Of a stretch of 64,000 bases of DNA, positions 55,466 to 64,000 are shown piece by piece; within the stretch, counting starts at the first letter, position 1; the number at the start of each line of letters is the position of its first letter. A program made the position numbers and the translations under genes. The stretch lies in contig JAHJKP010000008.1 in the NCBI GenBank assembly GCA_018821985.1, positions 62,001-126,000 on the forward strand, written 5' to 3'. The notes beneath the pieces are model-generated. The model ran no database searches, was not told the origin of the DNA, and saw only the letters and a program-made list of their open reading frames with translations. The DNA is from Pseudomonadota bacterium (GTDB lineage: Bacteria; Desulfobacterota; Desulfobulbia; Desulfobulbales; Desulfocapsaceae).

Positions 55466-56482
55466 TCACTCAATTTTTAATTCTCTGGTCAGGAGATCCA
55501 TAACAGCATCCGAACAATCCTTATCTTTATAAAGTATCTGATATACCTGTTCCAATATCGGCATATCAACATGAAGCCGTTTGGCGAGATCATAGACAGA
55601 TCGAGTTGTTTTAACCCCTTCAGCCACCATTTCCATCTCATCAAGAATGGCAGACAGTTTTTTCCCCTGTCCCAGTTTGAGTCCCACTGTTCGATTACGA
55701 CTCAAATCCCCGGTACAGGTGAGTACAAGATCACCAAGTCCGCTCAAGCCAAAAAAGGTGAGGGGATCAGCACCCATTTTCACGCCGAGTCTTTTTATTT
55801 CTGCTAGTCCCCTGGTAATAAGCGCCGCCCGACTGTTGAGTCCATAACCAATTCCGTCACTGATCCCTGCAGCAATAGCTACTATATTTTTCAAAGCTGC
55901 GCTTATCTCAAGCCCTATCACATCACTGCTGGCATAGACTCGAAACCGTTCGGTACCAAAGATATATTGTAATTCTTTTGCTTTTTCTATCTGCTTGCAA
56001 CCAATTGTCACAGCCGTAGGCATGCCTAAAGCAACCTCTTTCGCAAAAGATGGTCCAGAAAGAACAGCAAGTGATACCCCTTTTTTTTCAACCAGTGTTC
56101 CCAATATTTCGGTCATAACCTGAGTCATGGTAAGAAGGGTATTATTTTCAATACCCTTTACTGCCGAAACTATGCAACATCCGTTTTCCAGAAAAGGAGC
56201 AACCTCCTCAAAAACCTTGCGAAACCCATGGGATGGGACAACCATACAGACAGTTGTACAGCCGCTGACAGCAACAGCCAGATCGGCGGTGGGATGCAGG
56301 GCATCAGCAAAGTGATATCCAGGAAGATATTTTTTATTCTCCCTATCACGATTCAAGGCAGCCACATGTTCGGGATGATGGCCCCACAGGGTTGTCTGAT
56401 ACCCTTTAACAGAAAGAATCCCTGCAATGGCTGTTCCCCAGGAACCGGCACCAATAACCGCTATCTTTTTTGTGCTAGTCAT
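55466..56482 (-). CDS. gpsA: Glycerol-3-phosphate dehydrogenase [NAD(P)+]
   Basis: GpsA makes sn-glycerol-3-phosphate for phospholipid synthesis from dihydroxyacetone phosphate. The ATG at 56482 overlaps the gyrA stop (ATGACTAG) and gives 338 residues. The dinucleotide motif [16 protein letters not shown] and the [20 protein letters not shown] segment with the catalytic Lys region ([10 protein letters not shown]) are present. Longer readings upstream lie within gyrA and are rejected. Confidence 0.95.
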   Translation of the reverse strand: MTSTKKIAVIGAGSWGTAIAGILSVKGYQTTLWGHHPEHVAALNRDRENKKYLPGYHFADALHPTADLAVAVSGCTTVCMVVPSHGFRKVFEEVAPFLENGCCIVSAVKGIENNTLLTMTQVMTEILGTLVEKKGVSLAVLSGPSFAKEVALGMPTAVTIGCKQIEKAKELQYIFGTERFRVYASSDVIGLEISAALKNIVAIAAGISDGIGYGLNSRAALITRGLAEIKRLGVKMGADPLTFFGLSGLGDLVLTCTGDLSRNRTVGLKLGQGKKLSAILDEMEMVAEGVKTTRSVYDLAKRLHVDMPILEQVYQILYKDKDCSDAVMDLLTRELKIE

Positions 56483-58967
56483 TGGTGAATTCTTCGTCTG
56501 CTGAGTCGCCATCGTCATCAGATTCATCGCGGGCCACGATATCCATGGCAACTACCTTTTCACCCTCTTCCAAATTTATAAGACGAACGCCTTGAGTTGT
56601 TCGGCCAATAATCCGCAAATTTTCAAGCGGCATTCGAATCATCTTTCCGGAATCAGCAATAAGGATAACCTCGCTCTCATTATCCACCTGCATGGCGCCA
56701 ATTACGGCACCATTGCGCTCACTGGCCTTGATGGCAAAGATTCCCTTCCCGCCTCTTCGCTGAATACGATACTCATCCACCGGGCTTCTTTTCCCGTAAC
56801 CGTTTTCTGTAACTGTCAGAATAGAAAGCTCCGAGGAAATAACAATGGCCCCAACCAGGAAATCATCTTCCGCAAGATTAATCCCATTAACGCCTGCGGC
56901 TGTTCTACCCATGGTACGGATATCGGACTCATGAAAACGAATGGATATGCCCTTGGAGGAGATAAGGAGAACGGTATCATCCCCGTTCAGGATATGGGCA
57001 GCTATAATCTCATCTCCCTCCTTGATGGTCAGCGCCCTTTTCCCTCTTTTCAAGGGCTTGCTGAACTCCTGGAGACTCGTTTTTTTCACCCGTCCGGATC
57101 GGGTAACCATCAGAATGGTTCTCTCTCCACCCTTGTCTGCTATATCGGAAATGGGCAGGATAGCTGCCACCTTCTCTCCTTCAGCCAGCTCAAGGAGATT
57201 AACAATAGCCTTACCGCGGGCTGTACGGCTTGCCATTGGCAGGTTATAGACCTTGCGCCAGAATATTTTTCCGTGATTGGTGAAAAAAAGAAAGGTGTCT
57301 AAAGTGGAGGCCACATAAAGATTGGTGACAAAATCTTCATCAATATTCGTCACACCACGAACCCCTTTTCCACCTCGGTGCTGTGACCGGTACTGATTTA
57401 CAGGATTCCGTTTTATATAGCCTGAATGGGTAACGGTCACGGCCATATCCTCGGGTAAGATCATATCTTCGGGTAGGATTTCATCAACTGCATCAATGAT
57501 CTCTGTTCGTCTCTCATCCCCATAGGTCTCTCTAATTTCCAGGAACTCATCACGAATAATCTGCATGACCAGTGCTTCATCACCCAGTATCTTTACCAGC
57601 CTTTCTATTTCCAGAATGACCTCATTATAATCGCTTATGATCTTCTCTCGCTCGAGACCCGTAAGACGCTGCAGTCGCATATCCAGTATTGACTGAGCCT
57701 GAATGTCGGAAAATTCGAACCGTTTTATCAGCTCCTCTTTGGCCTCGACACCATTCTGGGAAGCGCGAATTAACTGCACAACCTCATCAAGGTTGGTAAT
57801 GGCAATCTTAAGACCTTCCAGTAGGTGGGCTCTTTCCTCGGCCTTATTCAGCTCAAAGGCTGTTCGTCGGTAGACAATGGTCTTCCGATGGAGGACAAAG
57901 TGTTCCAGTATCTGTTTGAGGTTCAAGACCTCTGGTCTGTTATTGACAATGGCCAGTAAAATGATCCCGAATGAACGCTGTAAGGGAGTCATTTTGTGAA
58001 GCTGGTTAATGACAATCTCCGCTATCTCATCCTTTTTCAGTTCCAAGACTATACGCGTTCCGTGTCTGTCCGATTCATCACGGACCTCCGAAATGGAGGT
58101 GATCTTTTTCTCTTTCACCAGAATGGCAATTTTTTCAACAAGGGTTGCCTTATTCTGTTGATAGGGAATTTCCGTGATAATGATGGCCTCACGCTTCCCA
58201 TCCTTCATCTTTTCGATATGGGTCAAGGAGCGCATCAACACACTGCCACGCCCGGTTTCATAGGCCTCCCTGATGCCTGACCTACCACAGATAAGTGCCC
58301 CTGTCGGAAAATCAGGCCCGGTAATATGGGTGATCAGTTCATGAACCGTAATATCTGGATTATCCACCAGGGCAAGTAATCCATCCATGACTTCAGTCAG
58401 ATTATGCGGTGGTATATTGGTTGCCATACCAACAGCAATACCGGAAGAACCGTTTATCAGGAGTGTAGGTATTTTACTGGGCATAACAGAAGGTTCTGTC
58501 ATGGAATTATCATAGGTCGGCACAAAATCAACCGTTTCCTTGTCCAGATCAGCCACGATCTCCCTGTCAATCCTGGTCATCCTGGCCTCGGTATAGCGCA
58601 TGGCCGCGGGAGAATCACCATCCATGGAGCCAAAGTTTCCCTGACCGTCCACTAAAGGATAGCGCATGGAAAAATTCTGCGCCATACGGACAATGGTATC
58701 ATAGGCAGCGGTATCACCATGGGGATGATATTTACCGATGACATCACCGACAATACGCGCCGATTTTACATAAGGCCTGTTATAAAAAACTCCAAGTTCC
58801 CGCATGGCAAAAAGGGCTCGACGATGCACAGGTTTAAGCCCATCCCGAATATCCGGCAGGGCTCTGCCTATAATGACACTCATGGCATAGGCAAGATAGG
58901 ATTTTTGCATCTCCTTTTCAATGGATATGGTCGGGTATTTCTCTTGGTTGTTTTCTTCCGTATTCAT
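56475..58967 (-). CDS. gyrA: DNA gyrase subunit A
   Basis: GyrA breaks and rejoins DNA in the gyrase reaction. The 830-residue protein has the catalytic Tyr125 in [10 protein letters not shown] and the quinolone region [15 protein letters not shown], with Thr86 and Asp90 at the positions of E. coli Ser83 and Asp87. The C-terminal beta-pinwheel has QHRGGKG and QRRGGKG boxes and an acidic tail. It lies behind gyrB with a 114-base gap and overlaps gpsA by eight bases. Confidence 0.97.
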   Translation of the reverse strand: MNTEENNQEKYPTISIEKEMQKSYLAYAMSVIIGRALPDIRDGLKPVHRRALFAMRELGVFYNRPYVKSARIVGDVIGKYHPHGDTAAYDTIVRMAQNFSMRYPLVDGQGNFGSMDGDSPAAMRYTEARMTRIDREIVADLDKETVDFVPTYDNSMTEPSVMPSKIPTLLINGSSGIAVGMATNIPPHNLTEVMDGLLALVDNPDITVHELITHITGPDFPTGALICGRSGIREAYETGRGSVLMRSLTHIEKMKDGKREAIIITEIPYQQNKATLVEKIAILVKEKKITSISEVRDESDRHGTRIVLELKKDEIAEIVINQLHKMTPLQRSFGIILLAIVNNRPEVLNLKQILEHFVLHRKTIVYRRTAFELNKAEERAHLLEGLKIAITNLDEVVQLIRASQNGVEAKEELIKRFEFSDIQAQSILDMRLQRLTGLEREKIISDYNEVILEIERLVKILGDEALVMQIIRDEFLEIRETYGDERRTEIIDAVDEILPEDMILPEDMAVTVTHSGYIKRNPVNQYRSQHRGGKGVRGVTNIDEDFVTNLYVASTLDTFLFFTNHGKIFWRKVYNLPMASRTARGKAIVNLLELAEGEKVAAILPISDIADKGGERTILMVTRSGRVKKTSLQEFSKPLKRGKRALTIKEGDEIIAAHILNGDDTVLLISSKGISIRFHESDIRTMGRTAAGVNGINLAEDDFLVGAIVISSELSILTVTENGYGKRSPVDEYRIQRRGGKGIFAIKASERNGAVIGAMQVDNESEVILIADSGKMIRMPLENLRIIGRTTQGVRLINLEEGEKVVAMDIVARDESDDDGDSADEEFTND

Positions 58968-59030
58968 AAAAATTCTATTTATTAAACATTGATGGATTCA
59001 CAACAAATGCAAATTTAATTTGTCATCATC

Positions 59031-59063
59031 ATGGAATGAATTAAAATTTATAATTCATTCCAT
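59031..59063 (-). terminator. Hairpin between gyrB and gyrA
   Basis: A 13-base perfect inverted repeat (ATGGAATGAATTA and TAATTCATTCCAT) has a seven-base loop. It lies 18 bases after the gyrB stop and 63 bases before the gyrA start. There is no T tract on the downstream side, so it may be a processing or stability element, not a simple terminator. Confidence 0.45.
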
Positions 59064-59081
59064 TAAAAAATGGTGAATATT

Positions 59082-61496
59082 TTAAATATCCAGTGAGGTT
59101 ACCTCTAGGGCATGGCTCTGGATGAATTCTCTCCTGGGTTCCACTTTATCTCCCATAAGGGTGGTAAACATATCATCCGCCTGTTCCGCATCGTTGATAG
59201 TTACCTGCACAAGAACTCTGTTTTCCGGGTTCATAGTGGTATCCCAGAGCTGCTCTGGATTCATTTCTCCAAGACCTTTATAGCGCTGAAGATGACTTCC
59301 TTTAAAGGTTTCACTGCGGACTGTTTGCAGCATTTCACTCCAGCCATTCGCATGAATACCCTTGTCCTGACCGGTTGTCGATTTTCTGACAATGGTAAAT
59401 GTTCTCTTTAAATAGGCCCGGACAGAGGGAAAAATTTCAAGTGCATGTCTGTACTCATTAATAAGAGGGATATTGGGCCCCAGGGTAATGAAAACATGGG
59501 CCTTTCCTCTTATGGCAATATCTACTTCATAGCATGTTGGTCGCCAGCGACAGGAGCGAATGGGACCAATGATAAGGTCTTCGCTGGAAAGTTGATCAAC
59601 AAGACCTTTTAAAAAAGATTCATCAGCAAATTGATCTGCCGAATGCACGTCATTTTCAAGGAGAAAATAGAGCATTTCTTCCCATATATTCATCCTGTCA
59701 AGATAGGTAACAATTTTTTGATAGACTGACAGTTTCCGTAATTTTTCCACGAGGACATTGCCGACAAGCTCCTTATCCTCTATTCCTTCTGTATGAATCT
59801 CAATAATTTGACTTGCTTCCATGAAAAGATGACTATTCAAATCTTCATCTTCCAAAAAATATTTTTCCTTTTTCCCTTTTCCTAGTCTGTATAAAGGCGG
59901 TTGCCCTATATAGACAAAACCACCTTCCACAAGCGGCAGCATCTGCCGATAGAAAAAAGTGAGAAGAAGGGTACGGATATGAGCACCATCCACATCCGCA
60001 TCGGTCATGATGATTACTTTGTGATAGCGTAATTTATCTACATCAAATTCATCTTTTCCTATACCACACCCCAGCGCACCAATAAGATTTTTTATTTCCT
60101 CACTGCTCAATATGCGATCAAAACGAGCCTTTTCAACATTCATAATTTTACCGCGCAAAGGAAGGATAGCCTGAACAGATCTATCCCTTCCCTGTTTGGC
60201 TGAACCGCCGGCAGAGTCACCCTCTACAATAAAAATTTCTCGTTTACTTGGATCTTTTTCCTGACATTCTGCCAGTTTTCCTGCCATAAGCAGACTGGTA
60301 GATCCTTTTTTTCTAGACAGGTCTCGAGCCCTTTTAGCCGCTTCTCTGGCCCGTGACGCCTCGACCACTTTAATGAGAATTTTTTTAGCTTCCTGGGGAT
60401 TTTGTTCCAGAAATATAGTTAATTTTTCAGAGCAGACAGATTCGACAATGGATTTTACCTCGGAATTTCCCAGTTTTGTTTTGGTCTGTCCTTCAAACTG
60501 GGGATCGGGTACACGAACAGATATAACACAGGTAAGACCTTCCCGCATATCTTCTCCGCTCATTTTTTCTTTTAAACTTTTGGGAATAATATCGTCACTG
60601 GCATATCTATTTATACATTTTGTGAGAGCGGCACGAAATCCTGCCACATGCGTTCCACCTTCCCGTGTATTTATATTATTTACAAAAGAAAAAAGTCTCT
60701 CAGTATACCCATCAAAATATTGAAATGCTAACTCAACCTGAACCATATCTTTTTCGCCAAAAACATAAATCGGTTCTGGCGTAATGGGAGTTCTTTTTCT
60801 ATTCAGATATTCTACATACGATTTTATACCTCCTTCGGCATAAAAAGAGTCTTCAGCACCTGATCTTTCATCTTTAATATCAATACGAATTTCTTTATTC
60901 AGATAGGCCAATTCCCGTAGTCTGTTATTGATAGTTTCATAATCATAGACTGTTGTTTCAGTGAATATTTCAGGATCTGGTTTAAAGGTAATACGTGTAC
61001 CTGTTGTAGTACTTTCTCCTATTACTTCCAGTTCGCCAACTTTTGTGCCATATTGGTAAGACTGTCTGTAAATTTTTCCATTCCTTTTTATTTCTGCGCT
61101 GGCTTTAACGGACAGTGCATTTACAACGGAAACACCAACACCATGCAGTCCACCGGAAACCTTATAAGAAGAATGATCAAATTTTCCCCCCGCATGGAGT
61201 GTGGTCATCACCAGTTCCAAGGCTGACATTTTTTCAGTTGGATGCATATCAACGGGTATTCCGCGACCATTATCTTCAACCGATATAGAATTGTCTTCAT
61301 GTATTTTTACATAGATATTAGTACAATACCCTGCTAAAGCCTCATCTATACTGTTGTCAACAACTTCCCATATAAGATGATGAAGTCCTGACTCGGCTGT
61401 ATTTCCAATATACATGGATGGTCTTTTGCGAACTGCTTCTAAACCATCCAGAACTTTTATCTGTTCCGCACCGTATGCTTTATTTTCTTCTGTCAC
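59082..61496 (-). CDS. gyrB: DNA gyrase subunit B
   Basis: GyrB is the ATPase subunit of gyrase. The 804-residue protein has the GHKL ATPase site (LIWEVVDNSIDEALAG, with the catalytic Glu44 in this copy), KVSGGLHGVGVSVVNAL, the TOPRIM motifs VEGDSAGGSAKQGRDR and DADVDGAHI, and the C-terminal RYKGLGEMNPEQLW. The start is a GTG preceded by AAAGGG. A strong hairpin lies in the short gap behind dnaN. Confidence 0.97.
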   Translation of the reverse strand: MTEENKAYGAEQIKVLDGLEAVRKRPSMYIGNTAESGLHHLIWEVVDNSIDEALAGYCTNIYVKIHEDNSISVEDNGRGIPVDMHPTEKMSALELVMTTLHAGGKFDHSSYKVSGGLHGVGVSVVNALSVKASAEIKRNGKIYRQSYQYGTKVGELEVIGESTTTGTRITFKPDPEIFTETTVYDYETINNRLRELAYLNKEIRIDIKDERSGAEDSFYAEGGIKSYVEYLNRKRTPITPEPIYVFGEKDMVQVELAFQYFDGYTERLFSFVNNINTREGGTHVAGFRAALTKCINRYASDDIIPKSLKEKMSGEDMREGLTCVISVRVPDPQFEGQTKTKLGNSEVKSIVESVCSEKLTIFLEQNPQEAKKILIKVVEASRAREAAKRARDLSRKKGSTSLLMAGKLAECQEKDPSKREIFIVEGDSAGGSAKQGRDRSVQAILPLRGKIMNVEKARFDRILSSEEIKNLIGALGCGIGKDEFDVDKLRYHKVIIMTDADVDGAHIRTLLLTFFYRQMLPLVEGGFVYIGQPPLYRLGKGKKEKYFLEDEDLNSHLFMEASQIIEIHTEGIEDKELVGNVLVEKLRKLSVYQKIVTYLDRMNIWEEMLYFLLENDVHSADQFADESFLKGLVDQLSSEDLIIGPIRSCRWRPTCYEVDIAIRGKAHVFITLGPNIPLINEYRHALEIFPSVRAYLKRTFTIVRKSTTGQDKGIHANGWSEMLQTVRSETFKGSHLQRYKGLGEMNPEQLWDTTMNPENRVLVQVTINDAEQADDMFTTLMGDKVEPRREFIQSHALEVTSLDI

Positions 61497-61521
61497 TCTG
61501 TACCCTTTTGTTCAATTAAAA

Positions 61522-61560
61522 TAAAAATATCCATTCATGAAGTATGAATGGATATTTTTA
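61522..61560 (-). terminator. Strong hairpin with T tract between dnaN and gyrB
   Basis: Arms of 17 bases (61522-61538 and 61544-61560), AT-rich at the base, enclose a five-base loop. On the minus strand it is followed by TTTTATTTTAA. Only 25 bases separate it from the gyrB GTG, so there is no room for a promoter after it. It fits a terminator or attenuator that gyrB expression must read through. Confidence 0.7.
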
Positions 61561-61582
61561 ATAGTAACAATGGTTTATATTT

Positions 61583-62713
61583 CTATAGCTGCATGGGCAT
61601 AATGATACTGAGGAAGCCTTCATCAAAATCTGATTTTAAAAGACAAGGACTGTTGTTTGAATTTATATAAGCATCCACTGTTTCACATTCCATGACTTGC
61701 AATGTTTCTATAAAAAAACGACAATTAAAACCAAGGGTGAGAGGTTCCCCTGTATATATTATGTTTTGCTCATCCTTGGCATTGCCAATATCAGCATTTT
61801 GTGAAGACAATATCATTTTTTCATTTAAAATTTCTAATTGAATGGTGTGATAAATATCTTCTGTAAATAAATTTATCCTTTTTAAGGATTCTAAAAAAGG
61901 AACTCTATTTATTTTAATTTTATTTTGCAGTTGTACAGCATCTATAATAGCTCTGTATGGAGGGAATTCTCCTTGTTTTAAGCGAATAACCATTGTGGCA
62001 TTATCATCTTTCACCACCAATTGTTTTTCTTCAAAAGAAATTTGTACACTGTCTCGATTTTCACAAAACTTTTTAAGTTCTTGAATTCCTTTTTTAGGAA
62101 TAAGAGTCATCTTGTTAAGGGTAAGATTATCTACATCTGCTGCAACATCTTTTTCCATAATAGAAAGACGATGGCCATCAGATGAAATCATTCTTATATA
62201 AGATCTATCATTCTTTTTTTCTTTTTCAAAAAGAACGCTGGTTAATACATAATTATTTTCCTGTTCATTGGCTATTGAATAAATAATTTTGTCAATAATT
62301 TCTGAAAATACATGGGCTTCAAAAGATACAAATGTTTCTTCATTAAATGAAGGAAATTCTGGAAATTCATTACTGGGCATTCCTGCAAGATTATATGTGC
62401 TCAATCCAGCATGGATAATAACCCAACTATTTTCTGTTTCTTCTATACTTATAGATGAAGAACCAGATTCTCTGACTATTTCAAAAATTTTTTTACTGGG
62501 TAGAGTTAAACTACCAGAATGTATTATTTCCGCTGGAATTTTAATTTTTAAACCAACCTCAAGGTCAGTTGCTGTTAAAAATAACATATCATTATCTGTT
62601 TCAATAAGGATATTTGAAATAATAGCCAACGTTCCTCTTTTATTGGTTAAATTTTGAAGGGCATTTAATCCTTCAAGAAAAACATTTTTTGAAATATTAA
62701 AATTTAGAGCCAT
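61583..62713 (-). CDS. dnaN: DNA polymerase III beta subunit (sliding clamp)
   Basis: DnaN forms the ring that tethers polymerase to DNA. The 376-residue protein shows the three-domain clamp pattern with SSDGHRLSIME and the conserved C-terminus IIMPMQL (usually MPMRL). The ATG is preceded by AAAGG. It is very AT-rich in codon use. Genes usually found next to it (dnaA, recF) are absent: upstream is an AT-rich gap and a divergent serine hydrolase gene. Confidence 0.96.
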   Translation of the reverse strand: MALNFNISKNVFLEGLNALQNLTNKRGTLAIISNILIETDNDMLFLTATDLEVGLKIKIPAEIIHSGSLTLPSKKIFEIVRESGSSSISIEETENSWVIIHAGLSTYNLAGMPSNEFPEFPSFNEETFVSFEAHVFSEIIDKIIYSIANEQENNYVLTSVLFEKEKKNDRSYIRMISSDGHRLSIMEKDVAADVDNLTLNKMTLIPKKGIQELKKFCENRDSVQISFEEKQLVVKDDNATMVIRLKQGEFPPYRAIIDAVQLQNKIKINRVPFLESLKRINLFTEDIYHTIQLEILNEKMILSSQNADIGNAKDEQNIIYTGEPLTLGFNCRFFIETLQVMECETVDAYINSNNSPCLLKSDFDEGFLSIIMPMQL

Positions 62714-63009
62714 ATAAAAATAACCTTTATTTTTTATTTGTTTTATTATTGTTATTAATGGGGGTTTATTTGTTTATTTGTATTGTAACTTTTTGATATA
62801 AAATAGAAAACAATAAACAAATAAAAGTATATAATATTTTTTTATTGTTAATATAAAGTTTTCAACACATTATAAAACGAGTTTTCCTGTAAGTATTCAC
62901 TTTCTGCTGTTTAAACTATATTAAAAAGAAAAATAACAATTTGATATATTTAACTTTTTAAGAATAATTCAAACAGGTAAAATATACAATAAAATAATGG
63001 AAATTTCCA
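62714..63009. other. AT-rich intergenic region upstream of dnaN
   Basis: About 300 bases of strongly AT-rich sequence lie between the divergent dnaN and serine hydrolase genes. A 14-base inverted repeat (TTTATTTGTTTATT at 62765-62778 and its complement at 62812-62825) is separated by 33 bases. No convincing DnaA box (TTATCCACA type) was found, so there is no direct sign that this is the origin itself. Confidence 0.5.
62765..62825. repeat. Inverted repeat upstream of dnaN
   Basis: Two perfect 14-base arms of low complexity (TTTATTTGTTTATT) are separated by 33 bases. The repeat may mark an operator or simply reflect the AT-rich composition. Confidence 0.35.
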
Positions 63010-64000
63010 GTGATTTTTTTTAATAAAAACAGTTTAAGTCAGAGACTTTATGCTATTTTTTCATCATCTTTGGATAAAAAAGTGTTTCCAGGGGCTAGCG
63101 TGGGAATTTCACAATGGAATGGAAGTGAATATTGTCATTTTTATAATCATTATGGTCAGGCGCAATCATTTCCCGTAAACATAAAACTTACCCGAGAAAC
63201 TTTTTATGATCTGGCCTCATTAACTAAAGCTTTAGCTACAGTTCCAGCTTTACTATCATTAATGGAAGAAGGAAAAATATCATGGAATTCAACGTTGTTT
63301 GAAATTTTTGGAAATGAAATTAAGGAAGATAAAAAACATATAAATATAAAGCAGTTAATGTCGCATTCTTCTGGTTTACCAGCTCATAAAGAGTATTATA
63401 AAAAATTATTAAAAATAAAAGAGAGTGGACAAAAAAAATGGTTATTTACATCGATAATACAAGAAAAATTAATATATTCTCCAGGAACGAATAATGTATA
63501 TAGTGATCTGGGTTTTATCTTATTGGGATTTATTATAGAAAAAATTTCAGAAAAAAACTTAAAGGAATATATAGAAGAAAAAATATATAAACCTCTTAAT
63601 ATCCAAAAAAGTCTTTTTTATGGCAAGAAAGGTAGTGTAGAGAGACAATTTTATGCAGCAACGGGAATATGCCCATGGACCGGGGAAATGCTGTCAGGGA
63701 AGGTCCATGATGACAATTGTCGAGCTTTGGGAGGGGTTGCTGGTCATGCAGGGCTTTTTGGTACTATAGGCGGTGTTGTTCACTGGTGTGAACATCTTCT
63801 CTCCCATATAAAAGGAAGAACCAGACATCCTTTTTTTGGGAATGAAATATTAAGACAGGCTATGATAAAAGTGGGTAACTCATCCTGGACATCCGGTTTT
63901 GATACACCATCTATAAAGGAATCGAGCAGTGGCAGGTTTTTTTCACCATTAAGTGTTGGTCACCTTGGCTATACCGGCACATCTTTCTGGATTGATCCGC
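63010..64000 (+). CDS. Serine hydrolase, class C beta-lactamase family (partial at right edge)
   Basis: The frame is open from 63010 to the end of the window (330 residues visible). It shows the three active-site motifs of the beta-lactamase/esterase/DD-peptidase class: SLTK (nucleophile Ser), YSDLG (Tyr motif) and HLGYTGTS (third motif). The first residues are not a typical signal peptide. No ATG exists in this frame; a GTG at 63010 with GGAAA upstream is the best start. Lys-Ile-rich, very AT-rich codons differ from the left part of the window. It may be a cell-wall or esterase enzyme and not a resistance factor. Confidence 0.82.
   Translation, partial: MIFFNKNSLSQRLYAIFSSSLDKKVFPGASVGISQWNGSEYCHFYNHYGQAQSFPVNIKLTRETFYDLASLTKALATVPALLSLMEEGKISWNSTLFEIFGNEIKEDKKHINIKQLMSHSSGLPAHKEYYKKLLKIKESGQKKWLFTSIIQEKLIYSPGTNNVYSDLGFILLGFIIEKISEKNLKEYIEEKIYKPLNIQKSLFYGKKGSVERQFYAATGICPWTGEMLSGKVHDDNCRALGGVAGHAGLFGTIGGVVHWCEHLLSHIKGRTRHPFFGNEILRQAMIKVGNSSWTSGFDTPSIKESSSGRFFSPLSVGHLGYTGTSFWIDP

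Noticed and set aside
62714-63009. Chromosome origin with DnaA boxes upstream of dnaN
   Set aside because: Only poor matches to the nine-base DnaA box were found; AT-richness alone is not enough.

Overview
The window looks like a chromosomal segment of a Gram-negative anaerobe of the Desulfobulbales/Desulfobacterota type. Evidence: dTDP-rhamnose and O-antigen ligase genes, a small ferredoxin, MobB, a B12-type radical SAM protein next to a hydantoinase-type protein, an OleA-like thiolase, a selenocysteine-encoding peroxiredoxin, and RecBCD with CmoA/CmoB. The assignment is inferred from gene content only. No phage, insertion sequence or CRISPR array was recognised.

Layout. 0-8.5 kb: 3' end of a Na/Pi cotransporter gene, a DUF486 protein, NhaA, rfbACD then rfbB, a convergent O-antigen ligase, ferredoxin and RsmE. 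8.5-12.1 kb: two unknown genes diverging from one CATATG, then a complete Na/Pi cotransporter with a stand-alone RAM-domain protein. 12.3-21 kb: recC-recB-recD with overlapping starts and stops. 21.2-28.7 kb: a tightly packed run of HD-GYP response regulator, hybrid histidine kinase, beta-CASP RNase and SpmA-SpmB fusion. 28.7-33.1 kb (minus): hydantoinase-like, radical SAM, mobB. 33.3-38 kb: cmoA-cmoB, a SLOG-like protein, a HIT protein and a two-gene version of a large RluA-type pseudouridine synthase. 38.1-45.6 kb: ABC-F, M23 peptidase, the OleA-like/AMMECR1/cysteine-cluster operon, and amidohydrolase plus a Cys-rich protein.

45.7-64 kb is the origin-proximal part. It holds a selenoprotein peroxiredoxin (in-frame TGA followed by a SECIS-like hairpin), nadB, a perfect parS site, parA-parB, a module of MTH1187-type protein, 49-residue CXXC microprotein and NapH-type ferredoxin, an SH3 protein, two tRNA-Ser genes with promoter and terminator, a sigma-54 activator-queH-rdgB operon, and gpsA-gyrA-gyrB-dnaN on the minus strand. 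The window ends in a serine hydrolase gene. Base composition shifts from GC-rich (recBCD) to strongly AT-rich (dnaN and beyond). parABS plus dnaN/gyrBA suggest that the replication origin is close, although dnaA is not next to dnaN.

The most notable points are the selenocysteine peroxiredoxin that lacks the usual resolving cysteine, the parS site inside the nadB/parA divergent region, the split and order-inverted RluA system, the OleA-like enzyme without OleBCD neighbours, and the uncharacterised MTH1187/CD1871A/ferredoxin module downstream of parAB.
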